A stretch of DNA of 64,000 bases from Blastocladiella emersonii ATCC 22665 (Eukaryota; Blastocladiomycota; Blastocladiomycetes; Blastocladiales; Blastocladiaceae). The translations under genes and the position numbers were made by a program. Positions within the stretch are counted from its first letter, which is position 1, and every line of letters starts with the position of its first letter. Shown here one piece after another: positions 45,248 to 56,464 of the stretch. Under the pieces are notes generated by a model. That model saw only the letters and a program-made list of their open reading frames with translations. It ran no database searches and was not told the origin of the DNA. The DNA is taken from the NCBI GenBank assembly GCA_025594325.1, contig JANHCV010000001.1, forward strand, positions 1,054,001 to 1,118,000, written 5' to 3'.

Positions 45248-45857
45248 GCTGTGTCTCTCTCGAGCGCTGTCTATTTATCCGTCCATTCTAGCCTACTCTC
45301 TCCGCTCGCTCGTCCTCGTCAGTTCGCGGCAGTGATCCACACCCACCACCCTCTACTCTACTCTACCTACCCCCACCCCGACCTCGCTCTCCTCTCGACG
45401 CTTGAGCCTCGCGCGTTTCGCGGGCTATAGCCGTGTGTACATGTCTCTCCACTTTGAATAACGGGAATAGCCTTTCATATCACACTACACGCAGCCGCGA
45501 CGCGCCATCACGTCTTTGATCACGACGTGCCGCGACCGCGCGCAGCACCTCCTCGTCCTTGCGACTCCCACATACGAAACGATGAGGGATTTTTCGCGTA
45601 CCCCTCGTCCGCTGACGTTGACGCGATCTTCGCGCGCAGCAACGGGTCGAAAATCGCGCACACGCGGTCTCTAGTGCGCGCGTAAGACGTGAGGCATTTC
45701 CCTGGAAAATCGCTCAGTGAGACGTCGTCGCTGAGCGTTTAACCCCTCGGCAGCGATGGGCTCGTTATGGCCGACGGCCTTGGGGCTCGCGGCGTGTATA
45801 TATACCGAGCGGTCCCCGCCCTTTCGGCGAGAAGATCATTACCATCACGCTTCCATC
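45248..45857. other. Intergenic between Rcf2-like and Cu+-ATPase genes
   Basis: It holds the Rcf2-like 3' flank and the ATPase promoter. Apart from the TATA element, nothing was recognised. Confidence 0.4.
45797..45804 (+). promoter_or_regulatory. TATA box of the Cu+-ATPase gene
   Basis: TATATATA lies 54 bp before ATG 45858. The in-frame ATG at 45756 lies upstream of this box, so 45858 is preferred as start. Confidence 0.6.
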
Positions 45858-48800
45858 ATGGCCGCGCTTCCATCGCCCTCGCTCAAGCCCGCCGCGACCG
45901 CCGATCCCGCACCAGCCGTGGCGGCACCGCCGGTGCCGGTCCCAACGCCCATGTGCACTTCAACCCTCCTCATCGACGGCCTGACCTGCGCGTCGTGCGT
46001 GCGATCCCTCGAGACGGGCATGCTCACCGACGCCCGCGTCGCCGCGGCCACGGTCCACCTGGTCTCGGGCACCGCGATTGTCCGGCACGCCCGCACCATG
46101 GCCGCCGCCGACCTCGTCACGCTGGTCCAGGACGTCGGGTTCGACGCCGAGGTCCTGTCGACGGTGGCCGAGCGGCCGGTGGCTACATCGATCACCGCGG
46201 CCACCGCGGGCCACGGCGCATCCAAGGCCAAGAACCTCGAGGCCGCCACTGCTGACGGCCGCGACGTCGAGTTCCCGACGGCCATCCCGGCCCACTGGCT
46301 CGCTCATCTCCGGTCCAAGACCGCCGCGCCCGCCGGTGTCCGCAACAGCACGGCGACCATCGACTCGGACGCGTCGTCGCACGAGACGCGCGTCGACGTG
46401 CCCGCGGCCGCCGAGGACCCGCTGTCGCTGTTCCCGCCGACGCTGCTCCGCACGCTCGACTTTGACTGGACGCCGGCCACCGACGTGGTCGACGTGTGGG
46501 CTGACCTGGTCCGCGCGCTCGCCGCGGTTCCCGGCGTCACGCGTGTCCGGCAGCCGTCGTCGTGCGAGCTGGTCGTGGCCATCACCTTCCACCCGCTCGT
46601 CACGTCGGCGCGCGCCATTGCCGCCGCGTCCAAGTCGACGCTGGTCCCGGCCATCGACGCTGCGCAGGGCGGCCTCGCTGCACTCGCGCACCAGCACGCG
46701 CGCGCGCGGGAGCGCCACGCGCGGCACACGGCCAAGCTGCGTCTGCGGTTCGCCGTGGCCGCGGTCCTCGCGGTGCCCATGTTCGCTCTGGCCATGGTCA
46801 TCGACATGTTTTTGGGCATGGACCACCCGGTGACCATGTGGTGGGCGATGCCGCTGTTCGAGTCGCTCCCGCTCGTCTCGCGCAACGCCGCGGTCCAGTC
46901 GGTCCTCGCCACGGTCGCCGTCGCGGCGCTCGGGGTTCCGCTCGCGTGGCGCGCCGGCAAGTCGTGGCGCCGTACGGGTAAGCCGGACATGGACGTGCTG
47001 ATCGCGCTCGGCGTCGTTGTTGGCTACGTCGCGAGTATTGGGACCATGCTCGCGCGCGCGCTCGGGACCGCTGAGGACGCGCACGTTTTCTTCGAGACGC
47101 CCGTGTTCCTCCTCGCGTTCATGGCGCTTGGACGGTGGCTCGAGGCGACGGCGCGCGGCCGCGCGGCGAACGCGGTCGCGAACCTCGTGGCCATGCAGCC
47201 CGACGCTGTCACGCGCGCGGACGGCGGCCACTGGGATCCCATCAACGGCGAGCTCGTGGGGCCCGTCGAGGAGCGCGAGGTGCCTTCAGCCGAAGTTCTC
47301 GGTACGCCTTTTTTAACACGATATTCTCAGGAGACCATGGCTAACATTCTTCCCGCACGCAGTCGGCGACGTGATCAAGGTCGTCCCCGGTGCTCGCTTC
47401 GCGTGCGACGGTGTCGTTGCCGCTGGTTCTTCTCGTACGCTCTTTACCACCCCACTCACACACCACAGCTCAGCTCACTCACACCTCCTCGCTCGACCCC
47501 CGCAGTCGCCGACCTGTCCGCTATCACCGGCGAGCCGGTCCCCGTACGCATCGAGCCGCACACCAAGATCGCGTCCGGCGCACTGAACGCGGGCACGTCG
47601 CCCGTGTACGTGATCGCGACGGCGCCGGCGCACGCGTCGACGCTGGCCAAGATCGCGCAGCTCGTCGACGAGGCGCAAAACGCCGCCAAGACCGTGGGCG
47701 CGCAGCAGCTCGCCGACCGCGTCGCCAGCGTGTTTGTCCCGATCATCCTCGCGCTGTCGCTCGTCACGTTCGTCGCGTGGTGGGCGATCGTCCGCGCCGA
47801 CCCGATCATGGCGCTCCAGTACGCGATCGCGGTCCTCGTCGTCGCGTGCCCGTGTGCTATCGGCCTCGCGACCCCGACGGCCGTCATGGTCGGGACGGGC
47901 GTCGCGGCGAGTAATGGGTTGCTCGTCAAGGAGGCCGGCGTCACGTTCGAGGCGTGCGCGGGTGTCAAGTACCTCGTCGCTGACAAGACGGGCACGCTGA
48001 CCCTCGGGTACGCTGATCTCGCTGCTCGCGACGCGTTTACACCATGTTGACCTCAAACCCACGACGACAGGAAACCGACCGTGGTCAAGGACAAGCTGTA
48101 CCTCTCCTCAACAACCCATACCATCACGCCGCAGCAGCTGTGGCTCGCGGTGCGCGCCATTGAGGCCAACTCGTCGCACCCGCTCGCGCGCGCGCTGCAG
48201 GTGCACGCCGAGGCGCAGCTGACGCCCGACGCCATCACCGCGTCGGCCTCGACGCTCACGCTGTCCAACGTGCGCGAGGTCCCGGGCAAGGGCGTGTGCG
48301 CGACCGCGACCTTCGCCGACGCGGCCGCCGCGTGGACCCTGTGGATCGGCTCCCCGGCCTTCCTCGCCTCGGCCGCGCCCGCGAGCGCCGCGGCAATTCG
48401 CGCCGCCGCTGACAACGAGATGCAGGTCCTCGGTACGCTCGTCGGCGTCGCCGTGCAGCCCACCGGCTCGGCCGATGCGGTCCCGGCACTCGCATCGATG
48501 CACGCGCTCACTGACCCGATCCGCCCCGAGGCCCGCGCCGCCGTCGCCGCGCTCCGCGAGCGGCACGGGATCCGCGTCGTCCTGTGCACGGGCGACCACG
48601 CCGTCACCGCAGCCGCGGTCGCGCGCGAGCTCAAGATCGAGCACGTCGTCGCCGGCGCGTCGCCCGAGGACAAGCTGCGCGTGGTCCGCGCTCTGCAGCG
48701 CGGCGACGCGCCCGAGGTCGTGGCTGCGTCGTACGGCGCGGCGGCTGCCGTCGCTGCTGTGGCGTCCAAGTCCGAGGCCAGCAGTTCCAGCGACGAGGAG

Positions 48801-49265
48801 GGGTCGGGCTACGCTGCGGTTCCCATCGACGACAACACGGCGGCCGCGGCCGCTGACTCGACCGACTCCGCCAAGGTGCGCGTGGCCATGGTCGGCGACG
48901 GGATCAACGACTCGCCGGCGCTCGCGGCCGCGCACGTCGGCATCTCGCTGCTGCACGGCGCGACGGACGCGGCCGCGCACGCCGCGGCGGTGCTCCTGAC
49001 GACGCGCGTGTCGCCGCTCGCGCCGCTGCCGGGACTCGTCACGATCAGCCGCCGCGTGCGCAACCGCGTGCGCATGAACCTGTTCTGGGCGCTCATCTAC
49101 AACGCCGTCGGCGTGGTCTGGGCCAGCGGGATGCTCGGCACCGCGCCCGCGCCGTCGATCGCGGGACTCGCCATGGCGCTCTCCAGCGTCAGCGTGGTCC
49201 TCAGCTCGCTCGCACTGCGCTGGCAGGGCGTGCCGAAGGTCCCCGTCGAGGCGGTCGAAGAGTAA
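45858..49265 (+). CDS. CCC2: Copper-transporting P1B-type ATPase (Ccc2/ATP7-like)
   Basis: Four exons, 45858-47301, 47363-47434, 47506-48007 and 48071-49265, encode 1070 residues; introns of 61, 71 and 63 bp, all GTACGC. It pumps Cu+ into the secretory pathway to load cuproenzymes. An N-terminal metal-binding domain carries LTCASC (about residues 40-45). A second ferredoxin-like domain (about 200-260) seems to lack the Cys pair. Diagnostic motifs: TGEPVPV of the actuator, the CPC in VACPCAIGLATPTAV, phosphorylation site DKTGTLT (split just after by intron 3), HP locus SSHPLARA, hinge GDGINDSPAL, and a late M-x-x-SS helix ALSSVSVVLSSL. An acidic Ser-rich insertion sits in the N-domain/P-domain junction (about 895-930). 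The subfamily assignment as Cu+ type is secure from CPC plus HP. Confidence 0.94.
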
Positions 49266-49439
49266 CTGCGCATGATATATACCCCCATTTTCACCAACTA
49301 CGACGCGACGACGCGACGGTCGTGATGTGGCCGTTGATACTGCTCACGTGAGGGAGTGCAGCCCACGCGGGGCGATCCAAACGCGCGCCGTCTGCTCTCC
49401 TCCTCCGCCCCTCCCTCTCACCCATTACCCCACCAAACC

Positions 49440-50196
49440 ATGAAAATTATCGGCCTCACCGGCGGCATTGCGACGGGCAAGTCGTCCGTGTCGCGGCACC
49501 TGCGCTCGCTGGGTCTGCCGGTCATCGACTGCGACGCGCTGGCGCGCGAGGTGGTCGAGCCGGGCACGCCGGCGCTGCGCTCGATTGCGGCCACGTTCGG
49601 GCCCGACGTCATCAACCCGTCGTCCGGGTGCCTCGACCGCGCCAAGCTCGGCGCCATCATCTTCGCCGACGCCGCCAAGCGCCGCCAGCTCAACGCCATC
49701 ACGCACCCGGCGATCCGCCGCGCGATCCTCGCCCGCGTCATCGAGTGCTGGCTGCGCGGCGAGCATATCGTGATCATCGACGCCCCGCTGCTGATCGAGA
49801 GCGGCCTGCACAAGTTTATGAGCGAGGTCGTCGTCGTCTACTGGTACTCCCTTCCCCGCGTCGCTTCTGTCGCCGCGAACGATCGCTCACAACCCCCGAA
49901 CGTGTAGCCCCGACGACATCCAGCTCAAGCGCCTGATGCTGCGCGACGGGCTCGACGAGGCCGCGGCGCGCGCGCGCATGGCGGCGCAGGCGCCCATGTC
50001 GGCCAAACTCAGCCTGGCGACGCGCGTGCTCGACAACTCCGGGTCGCTCGAGGAGCTGTTCCGCCAGGTCGACGAGCTCGTCCCACGCCTGTACCCGGCG
50101 TTCCTGCGCGTGTGGGCGTGGCGGCTGCTCCCGCCCGCCGCCGTGCTCGGCCTCGTGTACCTCGCGGCCGTCGCGATCTTGCCGAGGGTCTGGTGA
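49440..50196 (+). CDS. CAB5: Dephospho-CoA kinase with a C-terminal membrane anchor
   Basis: Two exons, 49440-49843 and 49908-50196 (64-bp GTACTC...TGTAG intron), encode 230 residues. It phosphorylates dephospho-CoA in the last step of coenzyme A synthesis. The P-loop GLTGGIATGKSSVS starts at residue 5; DCDALAREVV, ITHPAIRR and IIDAPLLIESGLHKFM are the CoA-binding and lid signatures of CoaE, and VYCPDDIQLKRLMLRD forms across the splice. The end of the protein (about 205-228) is a hydrophobic stretch, LLPPAAVLGLVYLAAVAIL, that would tail-anchor the enzyme; yeast Cab5 is likewise associated with organelle membranes. The gene follows the Cu+-ATPase in the same direction with its own promoter. 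Confidence 0.93.
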
Positions 50197-50458
50197 GAGG
50201 TTGGAGGGATGAGGAACACACTATGTACAGATCATACACACGAGAGAGAGAGACGATTTTTATACACACGTCGGGTCTCGGGAGACACGTGGAGAAAACC
50301 AACGCGTCTCACACCCGTCTCCCCGCGCACAGCGCGCCCGCCGCGGAACGCCCTGCCCACTACACGGTCTGGATCGTATCGGTTAACCAAACACGCGACG
50401 AGTTCTCCTCCCCGCAGGGGACTCGGCGTTCCTGACGCGCCCCCGATCTGATCACGCA

Positions 50459-51439
50459 ATGAATAACCACGAAGCCCAGTCGCTCCTGTACCAGTCGAGC
50501 GCGGCGGCCACCACCGTCAACGAGGCCACCGCGGCCGGCACATCACCGCCGCCATCCGGCCGACGGTGGAGATGCGCGCTCCCGCCGCGCCCGCTGCTAC
50601 GCATGGCTGCGCCGCTGCTGGCGTTCCACGGGGTCGCGGTAGCCGCGACGGCGGCCGTGTGGGTGGCGTGGGTGCGGTGCACGGCCATGCTCGACTACGT
50701 ATCAGCGGCGTCGGGGATCCCCGTCGACGGCGAGGTGCAGCACCTGATGAAGACGTGGTGGGCGTTCACGGCGCTCGGGACCGTCACGGAACTCGTCGAC
50801 CTGTTCCTCCACTACCGCGAGCTGCGGCTCATCGTCGCGCTGCCGCGCACCGAGGACCTGACCGTGATCCCCGTGGCCGCCGTCGCCACGCACCTGCGCC
50901 TGCTCGGCAAGTGTCTCGCGCGCTGCCTGTTCATGGTCGCGACGCTCGGCCTGCGCGAGCTGTTCACGCTCGGCGTCATGCTGCAGTTCCTGAGCCTGGC
51001 CCCGCTCTCGACGCGCATCGTCGCCGCGGAACCCGGCCCGACCCCGTTCCCGCTCCCGCTCCCCGCCGCCAGCCTGCCGCAGGTCCCCATCGCCATCGCC
51101 ATCACCATGTACGGCTGGGTCGCCGGGCTCAAGGTCGCTGCGCTGCTCGAGCTCCCGACCGTGTTCGCCGAGCTCGACCGCGTCCAGGCCATCTTCACCT
51201 TCGCCACGCTCCGCCAGACCGCGACGCTGACCCGCGCAGAGTACGGCGCCGACGTCAACTCGCCGCTCCTGCACGTCGCCGCGCGCGAGTACCCCGCGGG
51301 CAGCGAGTCGTCTATCGCGTCCTCGTCAAAAGAGTCCAACGCGGTCGTGGCACGCGGTCGTCGACGCAGTGTCCCCGTGGCGCCGGTCGAGCGGGACGGC
51401 GCTCGACGGCGGCGGCGGCGGCGGCGGCGGTGCAAGTGA
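50459..51439 (+). CDS. Uncharacterised multi-pass membrane protein
   Basis: A single exon encodes 326 residues. Four to five hydrophobic segments are seen: about 48-70 (PLLAFHGVAVAATAAVWVAW), 98-120, 150-180 (long, around LFMVATLGLRELFTLGVMLQ), and 212-235. The N-terminus is Ser/Ala/Thr-rich, the C-terminus contains Ser runs and ends in a nearly pure Arg stretch of eleven residues. A Tyr-containing HYRELRLIV loop follows segment 2. I do not recognise the family; DP1/TB2-type or tetraspan ER proteins are possible fits but not demonstrated. The reading frame has strong C/G third-position bias except in the Arg-rich tail, so the extreme end may be altered by an unseen intron. Confidence 0.6.
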   Translation: MNNHEAQSLLYQSSAAATTVNEATAAGTSPPPSGRRWRCALPPRPLLRMAAPLLAFHGVAVAATAAVWVAWVRCTAMLDYVSAASGIPVDGEVQHLMKTWWAFTALGTVTELVDLFLHYRELRLIVALPRTEDLTVIPVAAVATHLRLLGKCLARCLFMVATLGLRELFTLGVMLQFLSLAPLSTRIVAAEPGPTPFPLPLPAASLPQVPIAIAITMYGWVAGLKVAALLELPTVFAELDRVQAIFTFATLRQTATLTRAEYGADVNSPLLHVAAREYPAGSESSIASSSKESNAVVARGRRRSVPVAPVERDGARRRRRRRRRCK

Positions 51440-51872
51440 GGGCGGAGACCCGCCGCCGCTGCCAACAAGGCAAGATGCGCGCGACGGGCCGTGTACGTGG
51501 CGACGCTCGTGATGACGGTCGAGTCAAGACTGACCCGCGAGAGCGCGTGCGTGTGTAGACCTCGAGCTCATCGACCGTCCCTGACACAGGCGGGCAAGCA
51601 AGCAAGATTCAACGTGTTTTGGCGAAATGGATCCCGACAAGGTATCATCATCAAAGACTGCGGTCGTGTGGCGAGGGCGAGGGCGGGGTGCGCGTGTATG
51701 GAAAGGGGAGGATCGGTGGCGGCGTAGTACAGTCCGCGCTGACAAGCGCGAGGCGTGTGCGCACGCGACAGAGGCAGGGAAAAGAAGGGGTTAGGTCGAT
51801 ATGGGGGCTGTAAGCGGACGGAGGAAGAGGAGGGGAAGAGCAAGTGAAGCGAGAACGAGAGCGACAGGGGTG
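51440..51872. other. Convergent 3' flanks
   Basis: 433 bp between convergent stops. No gene or RNA signature was found. Confidence 0.35.
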
Positions 51873-53623
51873 CTACCGAGGCACGGCCGTCGAGACAAAC
51901 TCGGCGATGCTGTGGAAGGCCGGTGGCGGGAGCTCGGCCACGTCGAAGACGAGCGCGTTGGCTGTTCACGAGTGTGAGTTAGCAGTAGTCAACGAGGTCA
52001 AGTCCCACAAGGCGTACCCGACGGATCAAACTGCACGACGCCGCCCTCGAGCGCGAGGATCCCCTGTGCGTACAGCGCGCGCGCGAGGTCGAGCACCTGC
52101 ATCGGCTCGAGCGCCTGTACGCGCGACAGGAGCTGCTCGCGCTGGTCGAGCGTGATATTGCCACTGGCCGCTGCTGGCGGCGGCGGCGCTGCGTGTGTCC
52201 GAGCGAGCGGCGACGGCGCGGTGCGGGAGCTGCCGGACCGCAGCCGGTCCTCGGGCGGCGACAGCGACTTGGTCGACAACGCAGCCGAGGCCGAGGCCGA
52301 CTGCGACGGGTACGACTGCGCGTTCATGGCGGCGGCCGTCGACGTCGGCTTGGCGGGCGCGTGCCCCGACGACGGCGCGTTGGACGTCGCCGTCATGGGC
52401 TTGCGCGGGACCGCGGGCCGCTTCGCGTTGTCCGAGCTCGCGGCGCCCGACAGGGAGGTGACGCGGCCGCGCGGAGCGGCGCCGGCGCCGGCGCCGCCGC
52501 GGCTTGATCCCACGTCGTCGATGCGCTGGCGCTTGGCGCTCGCGGGCGGCGGGGAGGTCGGCGAGCCCGCGAGGCCCGACCCGCTGCGGCTACCGCGGTT
52601 GGCGTTGCCGCCGGTGGCGTCGCGCGCGGAGGCACCGGGCGGCTGCTTGCGCTTGGCCGAGGGTGCGGAAGCCGCCGACCCCGCGGTGCCGGCGATCAGA
52701 TCGAGCACGTTGTCGCGCGGGCGCGGCGGGACTGACGACGAGCTCTGGTTGCGCGAGGACGACGAGGAAGACGAAGGGGGCACGCGTGAGGACGGGGACG
52801 ACTGCGCGGCCGCCGCAGCCCCCGTGCGGCGCACCACGTGCGGTCGGCTGGCGGCGAGCGGAGCGAGCGGCGGGGCAGCCGCCGCGGCGCTGTTGTTGGT
52901 GGTGCGCTTGACGGGCGGGCGCGAGCCGGGCGGCGGGACGGTCGGGAGGGCGGGGAGCGACGCGGTCCCACGGCGAGCCGCGGCCGCCGACTCGGAGGTG
53001 CCGCGCGAGGGCGGGGCAGCGGATTCCCGCAGGGCGGTCGAGGCGGGCGAGTCCGAGGGCGAGGTGCCGGCCGAGGATGACGAGAGCGAGGAGGAGGACA
53101 CGGAGCCCGACACGGTGCCTGCGGCTGCGGACGAGAGCGCGGGCGGGCCCGCGGCCAAGACGGAAGAGGTGGGCAGGGTAAAGTATCGCTGGCGGATCTC
53201 GGGGGAGACGTCGCGGAACAGGAGGGCGCGGACGTGGGAGGAGGTTGGCTCGAAGGTGAGCGGGAACTTGAAGTCGATGGGGCGGTGGAAGTTGTCGACA
53301 AAGTGGAAGGTCAGGGCAATCTCGTAGGTGCCGTAGGCGCGCTCCTCGAAGGAGAAGTCGGGCGGCAGCAGCGTGCGCTCGCGGTCCGGGTACGAGTCGT
53401 GCAGCGTGGCCACGACGCGCGCGCAGTACACGGGCAGGAGGCCGTCGTCGAACGTGTTGTTGGGCGACCGCGCCGACGTGATGGACACGGTGAACCGGTG
53501 CCACGCCATCGACTCGCCGTTCTCCACGTGTATCTCGCCCGTCGGGTGCGCCGTCACGTTCACCGCCACGAAGAACCGCTTCTGCGCCTTCTTGGACATG
53601 ACCGACGACGACGACGAGGACAT
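51873..53623 (-). CDS. TAF14: YEATS-domain protein (Taf14/AF9-like)
   Basis: Two exons, 53623-52018 and 51961-51873 (56-bp GTACGC...ACAG intron), give 564 residues. Residues about 10-140 form a YEATS domain: HRFTVSITSARSPNN, VVATLHDSYPDRERTLLPPDFSFEERAYGTYEI and HFVDNFHRPIDFKFPLTFEP. YEATS domains read acetylated or crotonylated histone lysines. About 330 disordered Ser/Pro/Ala-rich residues with short basic runs follow, then a C-terminal helical domain (about 500-564: ITLDQREQLLSRVQALEPMQVLDLARALY, completed in the last exon by FDVAELPPPAFHSIAEFV) comparable to the ET-like domain by which Taf14/AF9 recruits partners. It could serve TFIID, SWI/SNF, INO80 or NuA3; choice among them is not possible here. 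The long linker makes it more AF9-like in size than yeast Taf14 (244 residues). Confidence 0.84.
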
Positions 53624-54202
53624 GGTGGTGGCGGCGGTGGCGGCGGGCAGGGCGTCACTTGGCGTGTGGCGGGGACTCGATGACAATGCAGCAAGAAAGG
53701 AAATACTAGATGCGTAAGGTGCGCGCGTCGTCGTGATACGCGGCGTGTATTGAGCGTTCACGGGGAGCGAGCGTCCGCGGGAGAGAGAGCGCCTCCGGCC
53801 GGTCGCGTCGGCGCCACTACACCGCCGCCCGCTGACCGCTGCCCCGTGAGACTGCGCGCCCGCATCCCCGCGCCACCATCACTGTGCACAGCGGTCAGTG
53901 AGACCGCGATCGCCCTAGAAGGCGACGGACTTGGTCTCGGCCAGGACGCCGCGTCGCCACGTCGTCTTGGCCATCATCCCCATTGCGCTCGCGGTGGCTC
54001 AGTCGGCGGCGGCGGCCGTGGACCCTCCACCCCCGCGTCATCCAGGCCGGCCGCTGTGACGTGCCGCGCCGCGGGCCATCTAGTCCAGCGCGTTGTTGCC
54101 CGTTGACTCGATCCGGCCGTGGTCCGGCCGCCATCGGAGAGCCCGCGGTCCCAGCTGCACGGCGTCGCCGTGAAACACGCACGTCGAAGCCGATCCGCTA
54201 CC
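53624..54202. other. Divergent promoter YEATS / Pth2
   Basis: 579 bp with no supported gene. No TATA element was noticed. Confidence 0.4.
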
Positions 54203-54961
54203 ATGTCACTCCATGCAACGAGCTCGGCGTGGGCGTCGCTGACGTCGGCGCACTTTACCCTGTCGCACCTCGTGGCCGCCGCCGTGGTATCGGGCGGCAT
54301 CACCGCGTGGGCCACGGCGCGCCTGTGCCGGACCACTGCCGCCGCTGCTCCTGCTGCCGAGCCGGCGACCAAGGAGGTTGCGGCGCTGCCGGTGACTGAG
54401 AAGGCCGAGACCAAGGCGGCCGAGGTGCCCGCGGCGGCCACGTCGTCGTCGTCCGAGTGGGAGTCGGGGTCGTCGGACGACGAGGACTCGGATCTCGAGG
54501 TGCGTGCGCTCGCTCGTACCAAAGGCAACCGCGAGACTCACCACGCGAGCGCATAGATCGTGCCCCTCGCGCCGGGCGCCCAGCCGGCCATCGACGCGCG
54601 CAAGTACTCGGACTTCAAGATGGTGCTGGTGATCCGGACCGACCTGGCCATGACCAAGGGCAAGGTGGCGGCGCAGTGCTGCCACGCGTGCCTGGCCGCC
54701 TACACCGAGTGCGTGGCCATCAACCCGGCCATGGCCGACCGGTGGAAGCGGTACGGGCAGGCCAAGATCACCCTCAAGTGCAACGACGAGAACGAGATGC
54801 TCGAGCTGCAGGCCATTGCCCGGTCGCTGTCGCTGCCCGCGCAGTCGATCCGCGACGCTGGCCGCACCCAGATCGCCGCCGGGTCGCGCACCGTGCTCGC
54901 CATCGGGCCCGGCCCCGTCGAGCTCGTCAACCAAGTCACCCAGCACCTCAAGCTGTACTGA
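54203..54961 (+). CDS. PTH2: Peptidyl-tRNA hydrolase 2 with N-terminal membrane segment
   Basis: Two exons, 54203-54499 and 54557-54961 (57-bp GTGCGT...ATAG intron), encode 233 residues. Pth2 frees tRNA from dropped-off peptidyl-tRNA. The catalytic domain (about 115-233) has KMVLVIRTDLAMTKGKVAAQ, CCHACLAAY, WKRYGQAKI, the AGRTQIAAGSRTVLAIGPGP block and the terminal VTQHLKLY, all classic. The N-terminal 45 residues contain a hydrophobic helix (LSHLVAAAVVSGGITAWATA) and are followed by an acidic Ser-rich linker; yeast and human Pth2 are similarly anchored to the mitochondrial outer membrane. The stop is 61 bp from the convergent Mam33 gene. Confidence 0.95.
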
Positions 54962-55022
54962 TTTTGATCGGGATGGAATGAAAACGATTGTCATGTTCAC
55001 ACAGCTGAGAGCGCCTGCCTTC

Positions 55023-55836
55023 TTACTTGCGGTCAACAAAAGCCTTGACCTTGGACAGCCAGCGCACGTACTCGGCCTGCTCCTTGTACTCGACGTAGGC
55101 GGGGATGAACTCGGCGAGCTCGGCGTTGACGCCGCGGGCGTCGAGGTAGGCGTAGAAGGCCTCGGACAGCTGGTCGTCGAGCTCGTCGAAGATGGGGCCG
55201 ACGTAGGTGCCGCGGCGCTTGTAGTCGGCCTCGGCCGAGTCGAGCGTGGCCAGCACTGAGTCGTCGTTGTAGGTCACGTTGGTGATCTGGAACGCGCCGC
55301 CGTCGGCAATCGCCTGGAACGACACGGCGCCGGCGTCGGCGGCCGCCTTCTTGGCCACGGTGATGACGACCGACACGGGGAAGGCCACCTCCTCGGAGCC
55401 CTCGATGGGCTCGACGTTGGCCACGTCGTCGATGGAGAAGGTCAGCGTAATCTTCTCGTTGGCAAACTCGCGCGACAGCACCACCTCGTTCTCGCCGGGG
55501 CGGTCGAGGATCGTGAACGTCTTCTTGGCGTTGAAGTTGGCCAGGAACGTGGGCACGGCCGTCTCGGCGTTCTCCTGCTCGTACGACAGCTCCTGGGCGA
55601 GGATCTTGACGAGGTCGGCGTCGCCTGATTGGACGGGAGATGGATGGGTCAGCAAGCGGTGCGCGAGGGCCACATTGTAACGATGAGAACGCACCGATGG
55701 CGTTACGGCGGACCGACGACACGGCAAAGGTGCGGGCGGCGGCCTGGACCATGGTCGGGCGGGCCACGGCGGCAGCGCGGGGCACGGCGGCGCGGACGGC
55801 CGACGAGGCGGTGCGGAGGACGGCGCGCGAGAGCAT
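55023..55836 (-). CDS. MAM33: Mitochondrial matrix p32/Mam33-family protein
   Basis: Two exons, 55836-55695 and 55624-55023 (70-bp GTGCGT...TCAG intron), encode 247 residues. Residues 1-45 (MLSRAVLRTASSAVRAAVPR and on) are a mitochondrial presequence rich in Arg/Ala/Ser without acids. The mature part has the MAM33/gC1qBP pattern: LVKILAQELSYEQEN, NEVVLSREFANEKITLTFSI, acidic loops with VEPIEGSEE, and a C-terminal helix with LSEAFYAYLDARGVNAELAEF and WLSKVKAFVDRK. These trimers form acidic doughnuts in the matrix and assist mitoribosome function and respiration. Length is typical for fungi. Confidence 0.94.
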
Positions 55837-56464
55837 GGTGTTGATGCGTAGCTTACGAGGCGATCTACGAGGGGAGAGAGGAAGCGCGAGGAAAGCTGAC
55901 CACAACACGAAGCATCGGCCGTCGCGAGCGAAGTCGGCCGAAGCGCAGCGTCACGTGCGTCAACACGGCCTGAAACGCGCGCGGGAACGCGACGCATCGT
56001 GACGCAAGTTCACTGCGTTGCGCAGCCCACCGATGGCACGTTCGCACGCCGCCGACGCCCACGGGCGAGCAGAGCAACCGCAACGCAATCCAACAGGGCA
56101 ACCCTGGTCGCCTGAGACACGGGCGCGCGCGGGAGCGGGGAGGGGAGGGCGGCTCCCCGGGCAGGACCGCGACGGGTTCGGATCGCGCGCCGTGTCTCTC
56201 TGATCACACCACCGCCCGCTTCCCACCTCCCGCTTCGAGAATCTGGGCGCCTTCCTCCCCGCCGGCCCGCTCCGCCCGCGCTCCCGCCCGCGCTCCCGCC
56301 CGCCGACCCATCAGCGACCTCATCATCGCCGCACCTCGGCGCGCGCCCGCGCTCGCGCCCGTATCGCTATCGCCACCCCCCGCACGCACCTCGCGCATCA
56401 CCCTCGCCATCACGGCGCACACCACCCTCATCCTCGACCCCACACGCACCTACGCACCCGCGCC
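55837..56464. other. Divergent promoter Mam33 / 917-residue gene
   Basis: 628 bp. One GTGACGCA site at 55999-56006; pyrimidine-rich, Ser/Pro-coding-like leader before 56465. No gene is supported. Confidence 0.4.

Noticed and set aside
45756-45857. Upstream in-frame ATG for the Cu+-ATPase
   Set aside because: It precedes the TATATATA box, so transcripts would probably not include it.
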